This document shows positions 52,244 to 60,908 of a DNA stretch of 64,000 nt, piece by piece (position 1 is the first letter of the stretch; every line of letters starts with the position of its first letter). Made by a program: the position numbers and the translations under genes. Under the pieces are notes generated by a model. The model saw only the letters and a list, made by a program, of their open reading frames with translations, was not told the origin of the DNA and did not search any database. This stretch comes from Spirosoma rhododendri (GTDB lineage Bacteria; Bacteroidota; Bacteroidia; Cytophagales; Spirosomataceae), in assembly GCF_012849055.1 (NCBI RefSeq), contig NZ_CP051677.1, forward strand, positions 3,301,001 through 3,365,000, in the 5' to 3' direction.

Positions 52244-53152
52244 GTGGGCATGGAGCAGTTGTGTGGGCTGTTTGGATTAACACGATACGCCTGGTATGCG
52301 GCTACCAGGCGACAGCAAAAAGCGGGTTTTCAGGCTAGCCTGGTGTTGGCCGAAGTGATGCGGCTACGCCGACAGGTACCCGGCTTAGGAACCACTAAAT
52401 TACATGAAATGATGCAGGCTTTCTTGGCTGTTCACCAGATCAAGTTAGGTCGTGACAAGCTACATAACCTATTAAAAATCAATGGTTTGCTGCTAGTCAA
52501 GAAACGAGCATACGTGCGTACGACTGATTCTGGACATGGCTTGAAGACGTATCCTAATCGGGTTAAAGATCTCAAACCAACGGCTGCCAATCAACTTTGG
52601 GTAAGTGATCTAAGCTACGTTCGAGCGGGTACTAGCTTCGCCTATGTATCAATTATTCTGGATGCTTACTCGCGCAAAATCGTGGGTTGGTCAGTGCACA
52701 AAACATTAGAAGCCAAGGGACCGCTGGCGGCTCTAGAGATGGCACTGGGTGATCGAGGACAGACCAGCAAATCGCTCATCCATCACTCAGATCGGGGCGT
52801 TCAGTACTGTTCAGGGGCTTATGTGGCCCGGCTTCGTCAGGCAGGCATTGTTATTAGTATGACCGAATCAGGTGACCCAAATGAAAATGCTTTAGCCGAA
52901 CGGGTCTTTCGCACGTTGAAGTATGACTTTCGACTGCATGGCTTTGTCAACTTTGGCTTGGCCGAGACGACCGTTGGCCAGGCTATTCGGACTTATAATT
53001 CACTGCGTCCTCATGCGTCACTGAATTACCAAACTCCAAACCAAGCTCACCGGCAAGTTGGTCATCAGCGGTTAAAATGGTATCCTTACAAGCGAGTTCG
53101 GTTTGGAAATGTGCCACTGCAAATCGACAAGCCGTTTTGTTCCCCTTTGTAA
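52244..53152 (+). CDS. IS3-family transposase OrfB, DDE integrase
   Basis: A protein of 302 residues with the HTH_21 region (TKLHEMMQAFLAVHQ) and an rve integrase core. The catalytic residues are Asp in WVSDLSYVRAG, Asp in IHHSDRGVQYCS and Glu in DPNENALAERVFRTLK. It is in the -1 frame relative to OrfA and is probably mostly made as the fused product. Confidence 0.95.
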   Translation: MGMEQLCGLFGLTRYAWYAATRRQQKAGFQASLVLAEVMRLRRQVPGLGTTKLHEMMQAFLAVHQIKLGRDKLHNLLKINGLLLVKKRAYVRTTDSGHGLKTYPNRVKDLKPTAANQLWVSDLSYVRAGTSFAYVSIILDAYSRKIVGWSVHKTLEAKGPLAALEMALGDRGQTSKSLIHHSDRGVQYCSGAYVARLRQAGIVISMTESGDPNENALAERVFRTLKYDFRLHGFVNFGLAETTVGQAIRTYNSLRPHASLNYQTPNQAHRQVGHQRLKWYPYKRVRFGNVPLQIDKPFCSPL

Positions 53153-53170
53153 ACCTATTTCAGTAGCATA

Positions 53171-53218
53171 CGCCCCTCGGAATCGTCCTACAATCGATCG
53201 ATTTCGAGGGGCGTTTTT
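53171..53218 (+). terminator. Terminator hairpin at the right end of the IS
   Basis: The arms CGCCCCTCGGAATCG (53171-53185) and CGATTTCGAGGGGCG (53199-53213) pair with one mismatch and are followed by five T. The left arm starts with the target duplication of the IS, meaning the element inserted into this hairpin and the duplication restored it. Confidence 0.8.
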
Positions 53219-53237
53219 GTGTTGTACTATTTCTGGG

Positions 53238-53519
53238 TTACACTCGGCACTGCTGCAACTCTGCCGGTACGATCGTGTTGTTGGTCAGCTGCGCTTTGAG
53301 CGAGCCGACGATGTAGTTGACCCCGTTGACGTGGACTTTCTTCTTCAGGTCGGTGGGTGTCAGAGATACGATCTTGGTCAGGTTGAAGGTGTCGCCCCGA
53401 AGCGTTTCCAATCTGGTAAGCCTGCGTCGGTCAGGTTGTGATGCTACGAAACGGAGTGTGGGTAGCCGACAATTATCGACTACGGATGCAAAAAAATAGT
53501 CGACAACGTTCGCTGCCGA
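53238..53519 (-). pseudogene. C-terminal remnant of an unrecognised gene
   Basis: An open frame of 93 codons on the minus strand without a start codon, running from an in-frame TAG (53520-53522) to TAA (53238-53240). It reads VVDYFFASVVDNCRLPTLRF, then RLTRLETLRGDTFNLTKIVS, then VHVNGVNYIVGSLKAQLTNN, ending CRV. The sequence looks like real protein with regular strands, possibly from a phage-like structural gene. It may be a truncated gene of the integrated element. Confidence 0.4.
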
Positions 53520-53544
53520 CTATGTACACTTATTTGGTGATGGC

Positions 53545-53661
53545 CTAAAGCAGACCATATAACCAAACGCATAATCTGATAAGGAGATAGCAGTTGATAG
53601 CCGAGAGGATAAACAGCGTAATCCAGGTGAACGGACTGATCAGGTGAGCGTATCTTGACAT
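53545..53661 (-). CDS. Possible small membrane protein
   Basis: A frame of 38 residues, MSRYAHLISPFTWITLFILS then AINCYLLIRLCVWLYGLL, with one or two hydrophobic helices. It is too short for the usual lists. It lies on the minus strand just upstream of the remnant at 53238-53519. Only the hydrophobic pattern supports it. Confidence 0.35.
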   Translation of the reverse strand: MSRYAHLISPFTWITLFILSAINCYLLIRLCVWLYGLL

Positions 53662-53939
53662 TTTATCGTGTGTGTATGGTGATATGTGTTTACCGGATTG
53701 GACAAAATGGATGCCAGATAATTAATTTAATGTATTTTTTGTTAAAAAATATTAATACATAGTTACAAGAATGGTCATGGTAATGCCAGCCAATGAATCG
53801 GCTGACTCAACGCGCGATCACTGGTTGAGTTCAGTCGCAGAATTTCAGGCTGCCGGTAGACAGGAAATGCGTTGTAGTTTCGTTGTTTTGTAGCTTGCCC
53901 GGATCGAGTACGTATTTCCGGCGATGAGTTACCGACAGA

Positions 53940-55493
53940 ATGAACAACGCGCCCAACCCCATCAACACCCAGAACCAGTTTTCTGAATTTGAGCGATTTC
54001 GTACGCTGGCCCGTGTCACGCACGACGCTGGGTGGGATTGGGAACTGACTACCGACCGGCTATGGTGGACCGAAGGGTTGAAAGTGCAGTTCGGCTACGA
54101 CCCTGACGAGTGGCAGTCGGGGTCGGCCCTGTGGCTGGAGCGTATTCACCCCGACGACAGGCAGCGTGTGAGTGATAGTCTGGCCCTGACCATGACTGGC
54201 GAAAAGCCAAACTGGGCGAGTGAGTACCGATTTCTGAAGGCCGACGGAACGTACGCGTACGTACACGACCGGGGGCACGCGGTGGTGCAGGACGGGCAGG
54301 TCGTACGGATGGTAGGGGCCATGCAGGATGTTACTTCGCAGGTAATGATACTGGCCCGGCAGCAGCAGGCCGATCAGCTTAAGTTCGTGATCGATAGTGC
54401 CCTGACGGCGATGGCGCTGTATGCCATTGTCCGCGACCCGATTACGCACGAAGTCGTCGATCTGCGCTATGAACTGATTAATCACATGGCTGAGCGTATG
54501 ACAGGCCGCACAGCCGACGTGCTGATCGGCAAAACCATGCGTACGGCGTTTCCGGGTATCGAGCAAACGGGAATATGGCATCGGTACAAGCAGCTGGCGC
54601 AGACGGGGGAGGCCATGCGGTATCATAATCACTACGTCGCCGACGGCTATGACCTCTGGTACGAGGTGCAGGGGGTACGCAACGGCGACTGGATCGTGCT
54701 GTCGTTTCTGGATATCACCGAGCTGAAAAATACGCAGCTCAAACTCGAAACGCTCAATCAGGATCTGATTCGTACCAACGAAAATCTCCAGCAGTTTGCC
54801 TACGTGGCCAGCCACGATTTGCAGGAGCCGCTGCGCAAAATCCAGTCGTTCGGTGATCTGCTCAAAAACAGCGGACTGCCTACCGAAGGGCCCGCCACCG
54901 ACTATCTGACCCGGATGCAGGACGCAGCCCGGCGGATGTCGGTGCTGATAAAAGATTTGTTGACCTACTCCCGGCTGACCACCCAGCGCGACACCTTCCA
55001 GCCTGTTTCGCTCGACGCCGTATGGCAGGACACGCTCACCACGCTGGAGATGCTCATTGCGGAAACCAACGCCGTTGTGGAAACCGACCCACTGCCGGTG
55101 GTGCAGGGCGACCGGGTTCAACTAACGCAGCTCCTGCAAAACCTGGTAGCGAACGCGCTCAAATTCCGCCAGCCCGGCCGGCCTCCGCATGTGCAGATTC
55201 GGGTGCAACAACTCGCTGCCGCTGCATTGCCCGAATCCGTCCACCCCGTGAAGGCCGCAGCGCAGTATTATCGGCTCGATGTCACCGATAACGGCATTGG
55301 TTTTGCTCAGAAAGACGCGGGCCTTATTTTCAACGTATTTCAGCGATTGCACACCCGCAGTCAGTACGAAGGAACAGGTATCGGGCTGGCCATTGTCGAC
55401 AAGGTTGTACGGAGTCATGGCGGTGCGATAACAGCGACGAGCGAACCCGGCAGCGGCACCACGTTCAGTGTGTTTCTACCGGCGGATACGTAG
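53940..55493 (+). CDS. PAS-domain sensor histidine kinase
   Basis: A cytoplasmic protein of 517 residues. A PAS domain of the fold-3 type covers about 15-140 (WDWELTTDRLWWTEGLKVQF, ERIHPDDRQRV), a second PAS about 150-270, then HisKA with the phospho-His in YVASHDLQEPLRKIQSFGDL and an HATPase with VTDNGIGF and GTGIGLAIVDKVV. It has no transmembrane helix and no receiver. Its kinase half closely resembles the kinase at 59191-60723. It lies upstream of the phytochrome group in the same direction. Confidence 0.92.
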   Translation: MNNAPNPINTQNQFSEFERFRTLARVTHDAGWDWELTTDRLWWTEGLKVQFGYDPDEWQSGSALWLERIHPDDRQRVSDSLALTMTGEKPNWASEYRFLKADGTYAYVHDRGHAVVQDGQVVRMVGAMQDVTSQVMILARQQQADQLKFVIDSALTAMALYAIVRDPITHEVVDLRYELINHMAERMTGRTADVLIGKTMRTAFPGIEQTGIWHRYKQLAQTGEAMRYHNHYVADGYDLWYEVQGVRNGDWIVLSFLDITELKNTQLKLETLNQDLIRTNENLQQFAYVASHDLQEPLRKIQSFGDLLKNSGLPTEGPATDYLTRMQDAARRMSVLIKDLLTYSRLTTQRDTFQPVSLDAVWQDTLTTLEMLIAETNAVVETDPLPVVQGDRVQLTQLLQNLVANALKFRQPGRPPHVQIRVQQLAAAALPESVHPVKAAAQYYRLDVTDNGIGFAQKDAGLIFNVFQRLHTRSQYEGTGIGLAIVDKVVRSHGGAITATSEPGSGTTFSVFLPADT

Positions 55494-55582
55494 ATTGCGG
55501 CCCCAAAAACAAAACGTGCGTTAAACCTGTCGCCTGTCTGGTTGTCTGAGGAACATAATAGCGCTCTTCGTTTGTCCTGGTT

Positions 55583-55795
55583 ATGAAGCTGAATCTGCCG
55601 TTTTATTTGATTTTGATAATCTCCGCGCTTGGCCTGGTGGGCTATCTGGCCTGCCTGAGCGACTGGATTACCGATTACCGGGGGGGATACTACAAAACGC
55701 ACCGGCTGGAAGCCTGGCTCGAATCCGGCTTTATCATACTATACACCTCCCTTGGCATCCGATTTGGTATGCGGAAAGTAAACATGCGGTTCTGA
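55583..55795 (+). CDS. Small membrane protein
   Basis: A protein of 70 residues with two hydrophobic helices (LPFYLILIISALGLVGYLAC and WLESGFIILYTSLGIRFGM) and a short polar loop (DWITDYRGGYYKTH). No family is recognised. It lies between a histidine kinase and the phytochrome gene in the same direction. Confidence 0.5.
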   Translation: MKLNLPFYLILIISALGLVGYLACLSDWITDYRGGYYKTHRLEAWLESGFIILYTSLGIRFGMRKVNMRF

Positions 55796-55922
55796 GCCCG
55801 CACAGGCAATCCCGGAGAATCGGATAGTCGTAAAAGCAGGCGTCAAATACGTATATTGCTGGAACGTTAGGGGAGGTATTCCCAAGCAAACAATCAATCC
55901 CGGACCTTCGGGGCCGTCTTTC

Positions 55923-57035
55923 GTGGTTTATTCGACATCTGACCTGATTACCTGTGATCAGGAGCCAATTCATATTCTAGGGCATATTCAGTCGCACGGC
56001 TATTTAGTGGCTGTCCGGCCCGACAATTACCAGATTATTCACACAAGTGCCAACATCGTGGAACTGGTCGGGCAATCGGCCGACGACCTGCTTGGTAAGT
56101 CTGTTGGGCAGCTACTGAGCAAGACGGCTCAACCGGCTGACAGGCTAACCAACCTGCTCGATCAGGGTAGAGCCAACCAATCCTGGGATACGATCAGCCC
56201 CTACCGAATTGAACTGAACGAACGGGTCTGGAACCTGATTCTGCACGAATACAATGGGCTGATTCTGCTGGAGTGGGAACCGGCCGGCGACGCATCAATG
56301 CTGCCGTACAATCAGCAACTGGTATCGCAGGCGCTAAACGAAGTGCAGGCCAGTCAGTCGCTGTCGGCGCTGCTGGAAAACACCGCCCGGCGCATCAAAG
56401 AAATCATCGGCTTCGACCGGGTTATGGTGTATCAGTTCGGGGCCGATTGGCACGGTGTCGTGGTGGCCGAAGTGAAAGAGCCGCACCTGGAGCCGTTTCT
56501 GGGGCTGCACTACCCCGCATCGGATATCCCCCGGCAGGCCCGCGAACTGTATAAGAAAAATCTGGTTCGGCTGATTGCCGACGTGCATAGTACGCCGTCG
56601 CCCATTCTGACCGTTGGTGACTGGCCGACCGATCAGCCCCTCGATATGACACAAGCCGGCCTGCGGGCCGTATCGCCGGTGCACATCGAGTACCTGAAAA
56701 ATATGGGTGTAGCCGCGTCGATGAGTTTGTCGCTCATGTACCGGGGTGAACTTTGGGGGCTGATTTCCTGCCACCACGATACCCCCCGTTTCGTTGACTA
56801 CACCGCGCGGCAAACGGCCAAATTCGTCAGTCAGTTGCTGTCGTCGGCCCTCGAATTTCGGCGGGGCGAAGAAAACCACCTGCAACGCGACCGTAGTCGC
56901 GAAGTGGGCCGGATACTGCACAACCAGCTTGTGCAGCACGATAACGTGACCAATGCCCTGACAATGCAGCCGACCACGCTACTTGATCTGGTGGAAGCTG
57001 GCGGGGCTGTGCTGCGCTTTGGGGGGAGATTCTGA
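55923..57035 (+). CDS. Bacteriophytochrome, photosensory N-terminal fragment (frameshift)
   Basis: The light-sensing part of a bacteriophytochrome (PAS-GAF and part of PHY). Cys11 in ITCDQEPIHILGHIQSHG is at the position that binds biliverdin in bacterial phytochromes. The GAF domain shows FDRVMVYQFGADWHG and the chromophore-pocket motif YPASDIPRQARELY. The start is GTG 55923, since no ATG fits. The frame is correct up to GGAVLRFGG; the G run 57021-57026 then breaks it. One added G gives FGGEILMMGKTPSEKEV and continues in the next fragment. Confidence 0.9.
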   Translation: MVYSTSDLITCDQEPIHILGHIQSHGYLVAVRPDNYQIIHTSANIVELVGQSADDLLGKSVGQLLSKTAQPADRLTNLLDQGRANQSWDTISPYRIELNERVWNLILHEYNGLILLEWEPAGDASMLPYNQQLVSQALNEVQASQSLSALLENTARRIKEIIGFDRVMVYQFGADWHGVVVAEVKEPHLEPFLGLHYPASDIPRQARELYKKNLVRLIADVHSTPSPILTVGDWPTDQPLDMTQAGLRAVSPVHIEYLKNMGVAASMSLSLMYRGELWGLISCHHDTPRFVDYTARQTAKFVSQLLSSALEFRRGEENHLQRDRSREVGRILHNQLVQHDNVTNALTMQPTTLLDLVEAGGAVLRFGGRF

Positions 57036-58171
57036 TGATGGGCAAAACGCCTTCCGAAAAAGAGGTTGTTGCTCTGACCGACTGGCTCAAAACGGTCGAT
57101 AGCGACCCCGTGCTGCAAACCGCCAAGCTGATCGACCTGTATCCGCAGGCGATGGACTACACTAACGTGGCCAGCGGATTACTGGCCGTGACGCTGTCGC
57201 GCGAGCTGGACGAGTACGTGTTGTGGTTCCGGCCGGAACAGATACAGCAGGTAACGTGGGCGGGTAATCCCGAAAAACCAGTATCGGTTGACAATGACGG
57301 ACAACGGCGCATCAGCCCCCGGCAGAGCTTTGCCGCCTGGGCCGAAATTGTTCGGGCAACGGCCGATTCATGGTCAGAAACCGATGTGACATCTGCCCTC
57401 AAGCTGCGGGAAGACATTTTGCAGGTCGTCAATAAGCAGGCAAACGAAGTTCGGCTGCTGAACAACCTGCTCAAAGAAGCCAACGACGAACTCGACGCGT
57501 TCAGCTACACCGTGTCGCACGATCTGCGCACTCCACTATCGTCAATTCGCTGCTATTCCGAGATCCTGATCGAAGAATACGGTACGGAGTTCGACGAAGA
57601 CGCCCGCGGACTGCTCCAGAAAATAATTGATTCATCGGATCGGATGCGCGCCCTGATCCGGCACATCCTGTACTACTCCCGGATGGGTCGGCTGGAAATC
57701 AAACGGCAGTCGGTGGATATGAGCGATGTGCTGAAGCAGATACGGGAAGATGTGCTGCTCGACGAGCGTAGCCGTAAGCTGACGGTAACCATCGGCAAAG
57801 CCCCCGATATTCAGGGCGACCCGATGATGGTGCAGCAGGTGTTTCAAAACCTGATAACAAACGCGGCCAAATACACCCGCCTGGCCGAAGACGCGCAGAT
57901 TCGGATCGACGGCAACGTCACGGATGAAGGAACCGTATACCGCGTGACCGACAACGGTATTGGTTTCGATATGAAACAGGCCGACCGGATGTTCGATCTG
58001 TTTAAACGACTGGAAAATGCCCGCTCTTTCGAAGGAACGGGCGTAGGGTTGGCGGTAGTCAAGCGCATTATCGACCGGCACGGCGGTAAAATATGGTTCG
58101 ACTCCGTGCCTGGTACGGAAACTACGTTTTGGGTTTTGTTTCCAGATAATGCCGTAGCCACCAATGATTGA
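57035..58171 (+). CDS. Bacteriophytochrome, PHY end and histidine kinase fragment (frameshift)
   Basis: Starts inside the PHY domain (MMGKTPSEKEVVALTDWLKT). The PHY tongue region follows (VLWFRPEQIQQVTWAGNPEK), then HisKA with phospho-His in AFSYTVSHDLRTPLSSIRCY and an HATPase (VTDNGIGFDM, GTGVGLAVVKRIIDRHGG). The combined protein has about 749 residues, the normal length for phytochrome kinases. Its end overlaps the response regulator start by 8 bp. Confidence 0.9.
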   Translation: MMGKTPSEKEVVALTDWLKTVDSDPVLQTAKLIDLYPQAMDYTNVASGLLAVTLSRELDEYVLWFRPEQIQQVTWAGNPEKPVSVDNDGQRRISPRQSFAAWAEIVRATADSWSETDVTSALKLREDILQVVNKQANEVRLLNNLLKEANDELDAFSYTVSHDLRTPLSSIRCYSEILIEEYGTEFDEDARGLLQKIIDSSDRMRALIRHILYYSRMGRLEIKRQSVDMSDVLKQIREDVLLDERSRKLTVTIGKAPDIQGDPMMVQQVFQNLITNAAKYTRLAEDAQIRIDGNVTDEGTVYRVTDNGIGFDMKQADRMFDLFKRLENARSFEGTGVGLAVVKRIIDRHGGKIWFDSVPGTETTFWVLFPDNAVATND

Positions 58172-58580
58172 CGTACTGTACATCGAAGACAACGCCAACG
58201 AAGCTGATGTGTTTGCCCGGTTGATGCGCAGAAAAATGCAGTCGATCGGCTTTAAAATTGCTGACAGTGGAAGCGAAACAATTCGCTATCTGTACGGCAC
58301 TACCGAAACGGCTCCGACTATGCCCCGGCTGATCCTGATGGACATCAACCTCAACGGCATGAACGGCTTCGACATCATCAAGCACATCCGGGACGACGCC
58401 CGAACCCGCATGGTACCGATCATCGCGTTCAGCACATCCGACAGCCCTACCGACGTTCGCCGGGCGTATCAGCTGGGGGTCAACGCCTACCTCGTAAAAC
58501 CCGGTGGTTATCAGTCGACGGGCGACCTGCTGGAGCGCACATTCGCGTTCTGGCTGGCCGATAATATCTGCGCTTTCTGA
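58164..58580 (+). CDS. Single-domain response regulator of the phytochrome kinase
   Basis: A protein of 138 residues consisting only of a receiver domain. The acidic pair is in LYIEDN, the phosphorylated residue is Asp60 (LILMDINLNGMNGFD), and the conserved Lys is in AYLVKPGG. Without an output domain it resembles Rcp1-type partners of phytochromes, which pass phosphate on or bind other proteins. It overlaps the kinase gene by 8 bp, so the two are very likely partners. Confidence 0.92.
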   Translation: MIDVLYIEDNANEADVFARLMRRKMQSIGFKIADSGSETIRYLYGTTETAPTMPRLILMDINLNGMNGFDIIKHIRDDARTRMVPIIAFSTSDSPTDVRRAYQLGVNAYLVKPGGYQSTGDLLERTFAFWLADNICAF

Positions 58581-58587
58581 CGAATCT

Positions 58588-59175
58588 GTGAACGAATTAG
58601 CTGCCTTACTCCGCACTCGTACCCGCCCGCTGCACGACGCCGTCGAGCAGTTGCTGTACACACCGGCCATGCAGGCGGGGTCGCTGACGGCCGGGCAGTA
58701 CCGGCATTTGCTGCGTACGCACTATCTGTTTCACCGCGATCTGGAAGCCGCGATTGGTCGACATGCATCCCAGTTTGCCGGTTACGATCCTGACAGCCGT
58801 CGTAAGACACCTGCACTGCTGGCCGATTTTCACGCGCTGGGCGAAACGCCACCCACCACCGAGTCGGTGGGTATGCAGGACTGGCTACCCGGCGCACTCC
58901 TGGGTGCGGCCTACGTAAGCGAAGGGTCGATGCTGGGGGTGACGATGGTGGGGCCGATGCTCAGAAACAACCCCGCTCTGGCCGAACTTACCGATGCCAT
59001 GCACTTTTACGCGGGCTATGGCACCGATACGGGGCGAAACTGGAAAGCGTTTGGTCAGCTGCTGGCGGATGTACCGGGCAACCGCTACGAGGCTGTCGTG
59101 GCTGGTGCCGAGGCTGCTTTCCGGCGGTATCAGCACTTGTTCGCTGAAACGAAACCACTATCCCCGGAAGAATAG
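58588..59175 (+). CDS. Biliverdin-producing heme oxygenase
   Basis: A protein of 195 residues. I choose GTG 58588 (reading MNELAALLRTRTRPLHDAVE), 7 bp after the response regulator stop; the longer frame starts inside that gene. The proximal heme ligand is His16 (RPLHDAVEQLL), and the distal helix Gly motif appears as LPGALLGAAYVSEGSMLGVT. Bacterial heme oxygenases next to phytochromes supply the biliverdin chromophore, which fits here. Confidence 0.9.
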   Translation: MNELAALLRTRTRPLHDAVEQLLYTPAMQAGSLTAGQYRHLLRTHYLFHRDLEAAIGRHASQFAGYDPDSRRKTPALLADFHALGETPPTTESVGMQDWLPGALLGAAYVSEGSMLGVTMVGPMLRNNPALAELTDAMHFYAGYGTDTGRNWKAFGQLLADVPGNRYEAVVAGAEAAFRRYQHLFAETKPLSPEE

Positions 59176-59190
59176 GCCGGTCTGATGGGA

Positions 59191-60723
59191 TCAGGCGGGT
59201 AGGTAGACCATAAAAGTACTGCCTTCGCCGGGGGTGCTTTTTACATCGATCATGCCGCCGTGACTTTCAGCCACGCGCTGGGCGACAGCCAGGCCAATAC
59301 CGGTCCCTTCAAACGCTTTTCGTTCGTGGAGTCGCTGAAACAGCCGGAACAGTTTGGAACGGTATTTCTCGACATCAAAGCCGATTCCGTTGTCCGTCAC
59401 CGATATAAGGTAGTACTGGCGCTGAGGCTGGATAGCAAGCGACATGGGCAGTTCGTGTCGCTGGAGCCGTTGGCTGGTGATAAGCACGCGGGGCGGCTGG
59501 CCGGGTGGCTGGAACTTCAACCCATTCGCAATAAGATTCTGGAACAACTGCCGCAGGCGCGACGAGTTTCCCGAAATAGTGGGTAACGGCTCTAGGTCAA
59601 CGACGGCCCCTTTTTCCGTGATAAGCATGTCGAGGTCGGTCAGCACTTCGGTCAGGACCGTGTTCAGATCGATCGGAACGAAGGACGCTTTGTCGCTGGC
59701 GAGCCTGGAATAATTCATCAGGTCACGGATCATGTGCTGCATACGCTGGGCGGCCAGTTGAAGTCGTCTGCCCAGATCGCGCTCACCCTCCGATAAGCTG
59801 TCAGCTAATTGATTCTGAAGTAAATCGCTGAATACCTGTATTTTGCGAAGCGGTTCCTGCAAATCGTGCGAGGCAACCTGGGCAAACTGTGCCAGGTCCA
59901 GGTTCGACCGTTCGAGGTTAAGGATGGCTTCCTGAAGCGACTGATTTTGCTTTTCGGCCCGTTGCAGTACCTCCCGAACGGTCGAGCAGTTATGCAGCAT
60001 CATAACGAGACTACCGGCCGTGGTGCGGCTGATCTGCACGGCATACCAACCCGCTGGCGTCTGGTTGTCGACCCATAGTTCATCCGAAAAGTCAACCCCC
60101 GTCTGGGCCACGTGGCGCAGGTGCGTCATTAGCTCAGGCTGGGCCATGTCGACTGGCGACGACTGGTACGGGCGTCCCGGCAACGGCTTGTCGGCGGTGC
60201 CCCCCCAAAGGGTTTCAAACGCCCGGTTGACGAACCGATACCCGAAGTTTATGGTGTCGGTAGACGCAGTAGGGTCGAGGAGGCACAGCGCGTCGGGTAG
60301 TGTGTTCAGCACGTCGACGGGTACCAGCCGGGGAATCATAAATGGTCCGGATATTGAATCGTCGACTGTCAGGCGAAGCTGCTGATCGGCTCGTTCGGCG
60401 CTGACCATGTAGGTTCGTTCGACACCCGTAAAATCTGTACTTGTCGCGGGAAAAGATACCGGATCGCCCGATTGGAAAGCCGTCAGACAATGGGCCAGCA
60501 GCTCGTTGAATTCAGCAGCCGGGAAGAAAGTACTGTATCGCCGGTTGATAAGCCGGGCGGGATGAACGCCAAAAAAATGACCCGCCAGCGGACTGACTGT
60601 TTCAAACCGAAGGTCGACTGGTGTACCCATCGGGTCATGCACGACGCTCAACACCGTAAGGCCGCGCTGCAAGCTGGAAACGACCAAATCTGATGGTAGC
60701 GAAACAGTACTAAAATTAGCCAT
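59191..60723 (-). CDS. PAS-domain sensor histidine kinase, paralogue of the 53.9 kb kinase
   Basis: A protein of 510 residues without transmembrane helices. Two PAS-like regions (about 10-120, and 130-250) are followed by HisKA with QVASHDLQEPLRKIQVFSDL and an HATPase with VTDNGIGFDV and GTGIGLAVAQRVAESHGG. The similarity to the kinase at 53940-55493 is highest across the HisKA region. It is convergent with the heme oxygenase gene, 15 bp apart. Confidence 0.92.
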   Translation of the reverse strand: MANFSTVSLPSDLVVSSLQRGLTVLSVVHDPMGTPVDLRFETVSPLAGHFFGVHPARLINRRYSTFFPAAEFNELLAHCLTAFQSGDPVSFPATSTDFTGVERTYMVSAERADQQLRLTVDDSISGPFMIPRLVPVDVLNTLPDALCLLDPTASTDTINFGYRFVNRAFETLWGGTADKPLPGRPYQSSPVDMAQPELMTHLRHVAQTGVDFSDELWVDNQTPAGWYAVQISRTTAGSLVMMLHNCSTVREVLQRAEKQNQSLQEAILNLERSNLDLAQFAQVASHDLQEPLRKIQVFSDLLQNQLADSLSEGERDLGRRLQLAAQRMQHMIRDLMNYSRLASDKASFVPIDLNTVLTEVLTDLDMLITEKGAVVDLEPLPTISGNSSRLRQLFQNLIANGLKFQPPGQPPRVLITSQRLQRHELPMSLAIQPQRQYYLISVTDNGIGFDVEKYRSKLFRLFQRLHERKAFEGTGIGLAVAQRVAESHGGMIDVKSTPGEGSTFMVYLPA

Positions 60724-60772
60724 GCACTAGGGTATAAGGTAAAACCGGCTCGCTCCGACTCAATAGACTGCT

Positions 60773-60780
60773 CAAAACTA
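60773..60780 (-). promoter_or_regulatory. Possible -7 promoter box for the PAS kinase
   Basis: The minus strand reads TAGTTTTG, an exact TAnnTTTG match, 50 bp before the kinase start. No TTG at N19 spacing is seen. Confidence 0.35.
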
Positions 60781-60908
60781 CCACGCCAATAGTTAACAAC
60801 TAAGTTAAGTGTATAAACGTTTTTTATAATTCGGATTCGCCCCGACGTCGCCCGGCTGGTACCTTTGCGGGCGACCGTTGTCACCCGCCCGTACCGATCA
60901 GGCTAACT

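Larger units (their letters stand above)
51791..53171 (+). mobile_element. IS3-family insertion sequence with 5-bp target duplication
   Basis: A 1381-bp element with two transposase frames. The terminal inverted repeat is GTATGCTACTGAA (51791-51803) against its complement TTCAGTAGCATAC (53159-53171). Directly outside both ends is GCCCC (51786-51790 and 53172-53176), a 5-bp direct repeat as expected for target duplication. Both ends and both frames seem intact, so insertion may be recent. Confidence 0.9.

Noticed and set aside
49740..53760. A second copy of the tRNA-Pro 3' end as right attachment site of the island
   Set aside because: Searched by eye for the T-arm sequence GGTTCGAATCC and the following bases to the right; no copy was seen in the window.
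54060..55121. A 353-codon frame antisense to the PAS kinase
   Set aside because: Shadow of the kinase gene; no domain recognised.
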